33,322 nucleotides of DNA from a virus. Positions within the stretch are counted from its first letter, which is position 1. Every line of letters begins with the position of its first letter. Made by a program: the position numbers and the translations under genes. This document shows positions 22,779 through 29,243 of this stretch, one piece after another. The notes under the pieces are model-generated. The model made no database searches, had not been told where the DNA came from, and saw nothing but the letters and a program-made list of their open reading frames with translations. The DNA lies in the IMG/VR virus record IMGVR_UViG_3300025138_000175, positions 1-33,322 of that record, one strand, 5' to 3'.

Positions 22779-23995
22779 TAGAAGATCCTGAAGTCGAAGG
22801 CCTGAGTCGTAGTTTGCTTCCACGCCTTGACCGCCAAAGCGAGTGCGCACACTCCATCGTCGTGTGATCCGACCGGTGCAGAGTATCTGACACCTGTTCG
22901 TGTGTGTTCGAATTCAAAGATGTCGAGTTCGGTTCGCAGCCATCCATCAGGGTATCGGACATCCTGTGTTGAGATGGCTGCTGCCAAACCCTCCATGAGT
23001 TGTTGCTTGCTTGTGCTTGAGAACTTAAAGCCTTGAACCTGCAAGCACTTGCTTTGTAGTTGTTCGACGACAGGATCACCCAAGCCTGTCGAATCAACGA
23101 GAGCGAAGGTATCACCGACGAGTTCTTCAATTCGTTGGACAGTGGTTTTCCAATCGGTCCCGTGCCATCGTTCACAGACTGCTACTCTACCTTCATCGTC
23201 CAAACCAATCACAACTGTGTAGTCAACAGACTTTGCAAGGTCCACTCCGAACACAATTGCAGGGCTGGACGACATTGGACCGACACACTCGTTGATTGCT
23301 TTGATGCCGAACGGGTTGCCTCCATCGTCGCTAGGTTCTGCAAGGTACAGTTCGCGAAACACATGCTCCGGCAAGATGCGTTTGGCTGATTCAACTTCTT
23401 CAGGGTCAAGCACGCCACCTTCGATCGCATCGTATGCCGTGAGCTTGTGATACCCCATATCAGGCGCACCACCTTCAGCAGTGCGTGCAATTTGATATGC
23501 CCAGTTCCTCCGGCCTTTGACGTTGCCGATGATGCGAATTGGTCCCTTTGTTGCAGTCAAGGTCGAGCGTACTGCAATCCATGACTCTTCACGACATCGC
23601 GATGCCTCGTCGATGACAGCAGCATGCACGTCTTCACCGTACAGGCTGTCGGGATTGTCAGCGCCTTTGAACCATATCTTTGACCCATTCCACAACCCGA
23701 TCCAGAGTTCCGAGTTGTGTTCGGTCCACACTTTGTGTTGCGGGTCTGCTTGCATGAGCATCGACTTCATGCGTGCGAAGCCGATCGCCTTTGCTTGTTG
23801 ATATATCGGTGCAACCCACCAGAACGCTTTGCCTTCACCACCGTTGTTCCAAGCCTGCAACAACAGCCATGCAAGGCAGCCGGCAGTCTTGCCGCTCTTC
23901 GTGCTTGCCTCAATGACAACAATTCGTGCAGGGTCACAGATTGCTTTGTGTTGCTTCTTGTAAGGCGGGGGCAATTTAAGCGTAGGTGTTTCCAT
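22778..23995 (-). CDS. terL: Terminase large subunit
   Basis: This 405-residue protein is a packaging ATPase and nuclease. Walker A is ASTKSGKT (30-37), and Walker B with catalytic Glu is AVIDEA (D129, E130). The RNase H-like nuclease has Asp252 in FGVDLAKSVDYTVV, Asp301 in ALVDSTGLGD and Asp379/380 in GSHDDGVCALALAVK. The length is slightly short for TerL, but all motifs are intact. The start overlaps the sigma-like gene by 20 bases. No classical small terminase was recognised next to it. Confidence 0.95.
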   Translation of the reverse strand: METPTLKLPPPYKKQHKAICDPARIVVIEASTKSGKTAGCLAWLLLQAWNNGGEGKAFWWVAPIYQQAKAIGFARMKSMLMQADPQHKVWTEHNSELWIGLWNGSKIWFKGADNPDSLYGEDVHAAVIDEASRCREESWIAVRSTLTATKGPIRIIGNVKGRRNWAYQIARTAEGGAPDMGYHKLTAYDAIEGGVLDPEEVESAKRILPEHVFRELYLAEPSDDGGNPFGIKAINECVGPMSSSPAIVFGVDLAKSVDYTVVIGLDDEGRVAVCERWHGTDWKTTVQRIEELVGDTFALVDSTGLGDPVVEQLQSKCLQVQGFKFSSTSKQQLMEGLAAAISTQDVRYPDGWLRTELDIFEFEHTRTGVRYSAPVGSHDDGVCALALAVKAWKQTTTQAFDFRIF

Positions 23996-24485
23996 GTTGC
24001 TTGAACTCGCCTCCTTGCCTTGCTTGCTTTAATCGTTGCGAAATACGTGACTCGCTGACTTGCACAACTCTGCCGACTTGCCTTTGCGTCAAACCCCTAG
24101 CGATCAGGTGCATCCAGTCTGGATGCGTTTCATTCAACATGCCTTGATGTTCGTCATGCGTATCGTACCAAGGCACTTCAGGCAGTTCGTCGACTGTGAA
24201 CTCCCTTGTTCTGTATACCCTGACTCCACCACTTCGAGGTTGCGAGCACTGTGTGCATGTGTGTTTGAAGTACGACCGAGACACAGGGCAGTACAAAGAG
24301 GTGAACAGGAATGCAGCATACGAGCCTTTGGTTGGATTGTAACGGTGTGCAATGTGGTGTGCAGCTATGAACGCCTCATTGTACAACTCATTGAACTCCC
24401 AGCGATAAAAGAACTCACGCTTCTTGTTGCACCACTTGCGCAATATGTAGGCAAGCCGATCCGGCTCTACTTGTCCGGGTTCCAT
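23976..24485 (-). CDS. Sigma-70-like / helix-turn-helix protein
   Basis: This 169-residue protein has an N-terminal helical block like sigma region 2 (about 32-72, with FNELYNEAFIAAHHIAHRYN) and a C-terminal helix-turn-helix like sigma region 4 (about 129-157, with ARGLTQRQVGRVVQVSESRI). A Cys pair (CTQC) and an acidic linker lie between. It could redirect host RNA polymerase to late promoters, or serve as the DNA-recognition partner of terminase given its place just upstream of terL. I favour a sigma-like factor but cannot separate the two. Confidence 0.6.
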   Translation of the reverse strand: MEPGQVEPDRLAYILRKWCNKKREFFYRWEFNELYNEAFIAAHHIAHRYNPTKGSYAAFLFTSLYCPVSRSYFKHTCTQCSQPRSGGVRVYRTREFTVDELPEVPWYDTHDEHQGMLNETHPDWMHLIARGLTQRQVGRVVQVSESRISQRLKQARQGGEFKQHGNTYA

Positions 24486-24811
24486 TGGATTGGCCCTAGC
24501 TCGATCCGGTCAGTTGCCTCGCCTGAATCCAGTCGATCAATCTTGTCAACGACTTGTGCCGCATCAACGTTGTCCCTTGTCATTGAACGGAGTATCTCAA
24601 CAGCACGCAACCTCTCGCGGTCGCCTTTCTTTTCATCGATTGCGATCTTTGCGCACAGTGCGGGCAGTGCGTCTCGAAGTTGATCCGGTATCTTCCAACC
24701 GTTTCCAACTGCACGCTTGATGACGTTCAAGTCATCTCGCGTAGGTGCAAGGTCCCCCTGACCCCCTGCCCATTCGGGTATTTCGTTTCCTTGCTTGCTC
24801 ACTTCTATCAT
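24467..24811 (-). CDS. Small protein upstream of packaging genes, unknown
   Basis: This 114-residue protein starts at ATG 24811 behind TGGAGTAGCCGAT. It is helical, with TRDDLNVIKRAVGNGWKIPD, then DRERLRAVEILRSMTRDNVD. Short proteins of this build often lie near terminase in phages and prophages of diverse bacteria, and it could act as, or with, the missing small terminase. That is positional inference; there is no clear DNA-binding motif. Confidence 0.6.
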   Translation of the reverse strand: MIEVSKQGNEIPEWAGGQGDLAPTRDDLNVIKRAVGNGWKIPDQLRDALPALCAKIAIDEKKGDRERLRAVEILRSMTRDNVDAAQVVDKIDRLDSGEATDRIELGPIQWNPDK

Positions 24812-24816
24812 ATCGG

Positions 24817-25365
24817 CTACTCCAGTGCAAGAAGCTCACCCCGTGCAGTGGGGTCGTCTTTGAGAATGCCTAGCATGCAGGATGTTGTCATCATTGCATC
24901 GGGCTGCCTTACCCCACGACAACCCATACAGGAGTGGTGAGCGCGAATCACAACACCGACCCCGCGAGCGTCAACGTGGTCGAACACAGAATGCGCAATC
25001 TGTTCAGTCATGCGCTCCTGAACCTGCAAACGCTTTGAGAACACGTCGACAACTCGTGCAAGTTTGGACAACCCCACAACACGATCGCCCGGGATGTATC
25101 CAACTGTTGCTGTGCCTTGAAACGGCAAGCAGTGGTGTTCGCACATGCTTGTGAACCGTATGCCTCGAAGTATGATTAGCTCATCGAACTTGACATCGAA
25201 CGTTGTTCCGAGAGCTTCGGCGGCGTCCATTGCGTATCCAGCAGTCATCTCCCTCCAAGCCTTTGCCACACGCTTTGGAGTATCGAGCAAGCCTTCACGA
25301 TTAGGGTCTTCACCAACGTGTTCAAGCAGTGTCCTGACTGCTGCCCTTGTTTCTTCTTCGCTCAT
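24817..25365 (-). CDS. folE: GTP cyclohydrolase I (FolE)
   Basis: This 182-residue protein starts at ATG 25365 (MSEEETRAAVRTLL), overlapping the QueE stop as ATGA; the longer frame to 25440 is inside queE. It has the complete FolE I signature: GLLDTPKRVAKAW, then SMCEHHCLPFQGTATVGYIP with zinc ligands Cys75 and His78, GLSKLARVVDVFSKRLQVQE, and HSCMGCRGV with the third zinc ligand Cys146. It converts GTP to 7,8-dihydroneopterin triphosphate, the first step to 7-deazaguanines as well as folate. Beside queD, queE and dpdA its role here is surely DNA modification. Confidence 0.95.
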   Translation of the reverse strand: MSEEETRAAVRTLLEHVGEDPNREGLLDTPKRVAKAWREMTAGYAMDAAEALGTTFDVKFDELIILRGIRFTSMCEHHCLPFQGTATVGYIPGDRVVGLSKLARVVDVFSKRLQVQERMTEQIAHSVFDHVDARGVGVVIRAHHSCMGCRGVRQPDAMMTTSCMLGILKDDPTARGELLALE

Positions 25366-26000
25366 CTTCTGTTCCAAACCTTGTGCAGTTGTGCGCACAA
25401 ACGCCACTCCGGATTCTGCTCGACGAGTTCGATGCACCATCGCAACGACTCTTGATCCAATGTGAGACCGTTGAAAGCGGGAGAAAGTAATTGATGATCC
25501 GCCTTACACTTTGGCTTTGGCACTGCTTGCCCAACACCTCGAACGTACTTTACTTCGTCTGCTGTTTCGCAACGCACTGCATGCTCTGCAACTTTAGGCG
25601 ACACAGTGATCCAATCAATGCCTCTGCCCCGCACGTCGATGGAACCATTCGTCTCGATTGCAACATAGAACCCACGCTCCTTCAACAGTTCAATCAGTCT
25701 TTTATCAAGTTGAATGCCGGGTTCGCCACCTGTGCAGATCACTGCTTTGTTGTCTGACTCTGGATTACCCGAGCCTTCGCTCCAGCACTTGTCAACAAGA
25801 TCAACGATCTCTTCAGCAGTGTGTCGGTTGCCGCTCTCAAACTCTGTGTCGCAATCAAACCCGCCCGGCGACTTGGGCCCGGCCTCTTTGGCACAACGCA
25901 TGTTGCATCCAGTGAAACGCAAGAACACGTTCGCTGTTCCTGCACGCATGCCTTCGCCTTGCAGCGAGTAGAACCATTCATTGACTTTGTAGCTTTTCAT
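25362..26000 (-). CDS. queE: 7-carboxy-7-deazaguanine synthase (QueE, radical SAM)
   Basis: This 212-residue protein starts at ATG 26000 (MKSYKVNEWFYSLQGEGM). The radical SAM cluster cysteines are C32, C36 and C50, in GCNMRC then GGFDCDTEF; this is CX3CX13C, an inserted-loop version of the canonical CX3CX2C, a kind of variation known among QueE proteins. CTGGEPGIQLD binds SAM. The enzyme converts 6-carboxy-tetrahydropterin to 7-carboxy-7-deazaguanine. The start overlaps the queD end by 23 bases. No mutation of key residues is seen. Confidence 0.93.
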   Translation of the reverse strand: MKSYKVNEWFYSLQGEGMRAGTANVFLRFTGCNMRCAKEAGPKSPGGFDCDTEFESGNRHTAEEIVDLVDKCWSEGSGNPESDNKAVICTGGEPGIQLDKRLIELLKERGFYVAIETNGSIDVRGRGIDWITVSPKVAEHAVRCETADEVKYVRGVGQAVPKPKCKADHQLLSPAFNGLTLDQESLRWCIELVEQNPEWRLCAQLHKVWNRR

Positions 26001-26424
26001 GATCTGCCTTTCTGTATACAACTGTGGAGCTTTGTGTTTCACGCAATCGAACCCACTCGACATCGAGCACGCAATTGGTCAACTTTTCATACAGCCATCG
26101 TGCCAACATTTCAGCACTGGTCGGGCCGTCGAAGTGAACAATCTTATGCGCTGACATGTCCTGTGTTGTGAGCAGTTTCATCGCCATCACGAGCGCACTG
26201 TCATCCTTGTCGACAAGTATGCTGTGATCAAGCGTGTCAGTAAAGTGCGACAGATGTGTTTCGATTTCACTGAACAGCATAGTCACACCATCGTCACCTT
26301 CTTGGCCTACGTTGAAGCATGCCGTTACGTAGTACGTGTGGCCGTGCAATGAATGACACTTGTCACCACGAAGGTGTTGGTTGCGATGTGCTGCATAGAA
26401 GTAGCCTGTGCGTTCAATCCTCAT
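25978..26424 (-). CDS. queD: 6-carboxy-tetrahydropterin synthase (QueD)
   Basis: This 148-residue protein starts at ATG 26424 (MRIERTGYFYAAHRNQH) behind AAGGAAGATCAACA. The zinc triad is His13, His27 and His29 (SLHGHTYYVTACFNV), the catalytic Cys is C23 (DKCHSLHGH), and D66-H67 (LDHSIL) and Glu129 (RLRET) complete the site. The length is normal for the family. It makes 6-carboxy-tetrahydropterin from dihydroneopterin triphosphate, the step between FolE and QueE. The coding order in the cassette places it directly before queE. Confidence 0.93.
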   Translation of the reverse strand: MRIERTGYFYAAHRNQHLRGDKCHSLHGHTYYVTACFNVGQEGDDGVTMLFSEIETHLSHFTDTLDHSILVDKDDSALVMAMKLLTTQDMSAHKIVHFDGPTSAEMLARWLYEKLTNCVLDVEWVRLRETQSSTVVYRKADHEKLQSQ

Positions 26425-26995
26425 TGTTGATCTTCCTTGTCTGCTTAGGCGTAAGCGACTTCGCTTGCATGTCGAACCAATCGACATCTTTGTAGTTGTC
26501 AAGAAACCACTTAAACAACTGAATGGCAACAACTGACCAGAACAAGCCACCGATGAACTTGCTTCCTGCTTGTGTTGCACTGAGCCAGTAGTCGACAGAA
26601 GCGAACGCGATCATTGGGAACACAATTGAATCCATGAGCGCGGCGACTGCATTGCTTATGTTCATCTTGAACATGCGATTGTGATGCCTGAACAAGTGGT
26701 ACACAAGAGCGTTCGCAATGCCTGCCAATGAGAATGCAGCAGTCGAAGCAACTGCAACGTGCAAACTGGCAGGTGAACACAAGTAGGACAACACAGATCC
26801 ACCAGCGATCAAAGCAAACATGCGAAGCCAAAGGTGATTGTGCTTCCATCGTTCGTGCAACAAGTCTCTCGTGACAAGGTCAAACGGGATCAACACAAAG
26901 GCAGTCACAGGCAGTGCAGCCTGTCCGAACGCTGCAACTGACAAGTTGGCAATCACGATTGCGGCAAGGAATACAATTACAACTGCAACAGTCAT
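26414..26995 (-). CDS. VUT/YhhQ-like membrane protein, putative 7-deazaguanine precursor transporter
   Basis: This 193-residue protein has about six hydrophobic segments. It shows the VUT-family pattern: an early ANLSVAAFG, IPFDLVTRDLLHERW, then FSLAGIANALVYHLF and ISNAVAALMDSIVFPMIAF. E. coli YhhQ of this family imports preQ0/preQ1. The start overlaps the upstream gene as ATGA and the end overlaps queD by 11 bases, so it is an integral part of the cassette. It may supply a precursor that the phage pathway cannot finish, since no QueC is present. Transport is inferred from family. Confidence 0.75.
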   Translation of the reverse strand: MTVAVVIVFLAAIVIANLSVAAFGQAALPVTAFVLIPFDLVTRDLLHERWKHNHLWLRMFALIAGGSVLSYLCSPASLHVAVASTAAFSLAGIANALVYHLFRHHNRMFKMNISNAVAALMDSIVFPMIAFASVDYWLSATQAGSKFIGGLFWSVVAIQLFKWFLDNYKDVDWFDMQAKSLTPKQTRKINNED

Positions 26996-27336
26996 GGAGA
27001 GTAGATAGCTCCGTTCTCACCGTCTTCCAGCACTTCGACCGAATTGAAATCAAACTCATCGCATATTCTTCGCGCCCACTGTTCGCACGACCATGCGTAG
27101 ATGTCGTGGTTGACAGTTGCATCGTGCATTGTTTCTTCGCACCATGTTTGCACTTCTCGCTTCTTGGCGATGAACTCAATCTCTCTTCTGCTGTCAACGC
27201 CTTGGCCTTCGACGTTGAACCAGCAAGTGACACGAAACATGTGTCGATGCAGATTGCCAAGGTACGAATGCTCGGATGGAGCGTCAGGCCAGCAGTGGAA
27301 TCCTTCGAACTCAAACTTGCACAGTAGTGTCATCAT
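26992..27336 (-). CDS. Divergent QueD-like (T-fold) protein
   Basis: This 114-residue protein aligns with the neighbouring QueD: GNLHRHMFRVTCWFNV against HSLHGHTYYVTACFNV, SCEQWARRICDEF against the QueD helix with SAEMLARWLYEKL, and VEVLEDGENGAI at the end. His14, His30 and His32 match the QueD zinc triad. The catalytic Cys before the LHxH motif and the DH pair are absent, so it is probably not a standard carboxy-tetrahydropterin synthase. The start may be either of two adjacent ATGs. It might act on a related pterin or deazapurine, or be a binding subunit. Similar small phage proteins exist without known function. Confidence 0.6.
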   Translation of the reverse strand: MMTLLCKFEFEGFHCWPDAPSEHSYLGNLHRHMFRVTCWFNVEGQGVDSRREIEFIAKKREVQTWCEETMHDATVNHDIYAWSCEQWARRICDEFDFNSVEVLEDGENGAIYSP

Positions 27337-28207
27337 CGGACAAGCCTTCTTTCATGTATCCATGTTTGACGATTAGTTGCCTCGCAACTTTAATCATATC
27401 AACTTCAGCAAGCGTGCCGAGTGCCATGAACGTTCGTGTTCCCAGTTGCTGCCTCAGTTCGATGACGTAACGCAACCACGACATGGTCGTAACACGTTGA
27501 TGAATGCCTTTGTTTGTGACCCACTGCTCTGTGTTCTGCAATTCGCGCACTGTGTATCCAGCGTCATTGATAGCTCTTTTCATCTGCATGCTGATTGGTT
27601 GTGTTGCAACATTGTCACGACCTAACCTTGTCATCTTGCCTTTGCCTTCGTACACGTGAACTTGTGCAAACAACATGCCAGTCTTCCAACTCATTGCATC
27701 GCAACTGTGTGGCGTAAGGCTCGCAACCATGTCGAAGTTTGTGTATCCAAGCCAATGCACCTTGCGGCCTTTCGCCATTCGCATCTTGTCGACTACATAC
27801 CCCTTCGGTGCTGGACCACGTCCGGGCCTTCTGAAACCTCCGAGACATATCTTTGATGCACGCTCGAACAGTTCATCCATCTTCTTTGCAGTGTCGCCCC
27901 AAACATGCACGGGCATTGGATCCAAACCTGCATCCCACATCACTTTGAGGTTGCTTGCTGTGGCAGCAGGATTCCCAAGCACGTCGAGAGCAACAAAGCC
28001 ACCAGTGAACTGATCGCCGTAAGTTGAGACGAACTCCATGTATTCATCTAGTTCAATGACAGCCCCAGCGTTCTTTGCACTGAACGCGCCACTGTCTAAC
28101 ATGACCTCGAACCCGTCAGCAGTTGCGCCGCCGTGAGTGAAGTAGCGTTTCCGTTCTTCGCCGAGCTTCCTGAGATAGTGGTACGAAATCAGGATAGGGA
28201 TACGCAC
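27311..28207 (-). CDS. dpdA: DpdA-type 7-deazaguanine DNA transglycosylase
   Basis: This 298-residue protein is counted from GTG 28207 (VRIPILISYHYL), preceded by CAGGAACTTT; an in-frame ATG at 28297 would add 30 residues but overlaps the ParB-like gene. It belongs to the tRNA-guanine transglycosylase superfamily in the phage DpdA form: VMLDSGAFSAKNAGAV (Asp38), FVALDVLGNP (Asp75), KICLGGFRRP, HWLGYTNFD, and HSCDAMSW with candidate nucleophile Asp170. DpdA enzymes replace guanine in DNA with a 7-deazaguanine base. The flanking folE, queD and queE genes make a DNA-modification role very likely. Confidence 0.85.
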   Translation of the reverse strand: MRIPILISYHYLRKLGEERKRYFTHGGATADGFEVMLDSGAFSAKNAGAVIELDEYMEFVSTYGDQFTGGFVALDVLGNPAATASNLKVMWDAGLDPMPVHVWGDTAKKMDELFERASKICLGGFRRPGRGPAPKGYVVDKMRMAKGRKVHWLGYTNFDMVASLTPHSCDAMSWKTGMLFAQVHVYEGKGKMTRLGRDNVATQPISMQMKRAINDAGYTVRELQNTEQWVTNKGIHQRVTTMSWLRYVIELRQQLGTRTFMALGTLAEVDMIKVARQLIVKHGYMKEGLSDDDTTVQV

Positions 28208-28247
28208 AAAGTTCCTGTGTCCTTGTGCATGCACAACTCCGCAAGGC

Positions 28248-28808
28248 TTAGAACGCTTCTGCTTTGTATTTGTATTCACTGTTGTTGAGTGTCTCATTGA
28301 TAAGGTCCGTCACTGCTTGTTTGTCGTCGTGACTCACACCAACTACTTTCACAACGTAGTTCTCGTGAACTTTCTCGTCGTAGTCAATGTCCGCAATGCC
28401 TTCAATCTCAGGCCAGCTTTGTTGCATGCTGTCGAGTTCAGATTGATTGAACCCAACAGTTTCAATTGTCATTCCAAGGCTTGCAAGCTCTTCGAGTGTT
28501 CGTTGCAGTTGTTCGTCGTCCCAACCACCCAACTCGCTTGTTCGATTGTCAGCAACAGCGAAGGCAGTTTGTCCGACCTGTTCGAGACTTGAAACAACTA
28601 CGAACAGTTCTTCCCAGCCTAGCTCTTTCGCTGCTTGCGTTGTGCAGTGGCCCGCGATGATTTGGCCTTCTTCGTTGATGACGATCGGCTTCTGTTGCCC
28701 GAAGTTTTCGAGGCTCGCTTTGACTGCTTCTTTGTTTCTTTCGTCGTGCTGCCTTGCGTTGTTTGGGTCTTCCGTGAGGTCTTTGATCTTGCGGGTCTTG
28801 ACTTGCAT
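28248..28808 (-). CDS. ParB/Srx-like domain protein
   Basis: This 186-residue protein starts at ATG 28808 behind TTGGAGACACA. It has the ParB-like pattern: KIKDLTEDPNNARQHDERN, SLENFGQQKPIVINEEGQII and AGHCTTQAAKELGW. The C-terminal half is acidic and helical with no catalytic methylase motif, although such N-termini often precede DNA methylases. It is directly upstream of dpdA. Bacterial dpd islands also pair DpdA with a ParB/DndB-like partner (DpdB), so a helper role in base exchange is a reasonable inference. The first 190 bases are overlapped by the tail of the upstream gene. Confidence 0.75.
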   Translation of the reverse strand: MQVKTRKIKDLTEDPNNARQHDERNKEAVKASLENFGQQKPIVINEEGQIIAGHCTTQAAKELGWEELFVVVSSLEQVGQTAFAVADNRTSELGGWDDEQLQRTLEELASLGMTIETVGFNQSELDSMQQSWPEIEGIADIDYDEKVHENYVVKVVGVSHDDKQAVTDLINETLNNSEYKYKAEAF

Positions 28809-29062
28809 TGTGTCTCCAAGCGTTTCACCCTGAACTGCATTTCAGTAATGCAGTCTGTCATCAGGGTCTTCGCGTATTGAATGTCGAGTTTGTTTTCGTG
28901 TTGAGGCGACAGCTCTTCCATCACCATGTCGATGATCACAATAGCACTTCGATGGATTCTGACAAGTTGATGCGTGCTTGCATCTGGAAGGCCGGATCGA
29001 TAAGTGTTGGAATCATCTAGCTTCCATGATGGCTTCGCTTTGTGTTTCGCCTTATGCGCCAT
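28619..29062 (-). CDS. Protein with basic histone-H1-like tail, overprinting the ParB-like gene
   Basis: This 147-residue protein starts MAHKAKHKAKPSWKLDD at ATG 29062, one base after the previous stop, with AGGACGATTAAG as leader. Residues 1-85 look like an ordinary protein with a helix (AIVIIDMVMEELSPQHENKL). From about residue 85 the sequence is almost only Ser, Thr, Lys, Arg, Gln and Ala, and this part is read out of frame over the first 190 bases of the ParB-like gene. The tail could bind DNA, or the true protein could be shorter if a stop is hidden by a sequence error. No family is recognised. Confidence 0.5.
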   Translation of the reverse strand: MAHKAKHKAKPSWKLDDSNTYRSGLPDASTHQLVRIHRSAIVIIDMVMEELSPQHENKLDIQYAKTLMTDCITEMQFRVKRLETQCKSRPARSKTSRKTQTTQGSTTKETKKQSKRASKTSGNRSRSSSTKKAKSSRATAQRKQRKS

Positions 29063-29063
29063 C

Positions 29064-29243
29064 TTAATCGTCCTCGTCCTCGTCGTCATCGTCGGGTTCA
29101 TACCCGAACAACTTGTCGACGGCCACATCCATGAGAACGCCGACAACGGAGAAGTGGTCGAGATCGAATTCGGTCTGCCACCACATCACCCGAGCTTCGA
29201 GTTCTTCCTTGAACTTGTCTGCTGCTGTCCGAGGTTTACTCAT
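29064..29243 (-). CDS. Small acidic-tailed protein (59 aa)
   Basis: This frame encodes 59 residues beginning MSKPRTAADKFKEELEARVM. The start overlaps the metallophosphoesterase stop as ATGA and the stop is one base before the next start, so it is tightly coupled on both sides. After a helical, Trp-containing body the last 10 residues are nearly all Asp and Glu. It is followed by a protein with a very basic tail, so the two could interact. It is short enough to be missed by gene finders. Confidence 0.7.
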   Translation of the reverse strand: MSKPRTAADKFKEELEARVMWWQTEFDLDHFSVVGVLMDVAVDKLFGYEPDDDDEDEDD

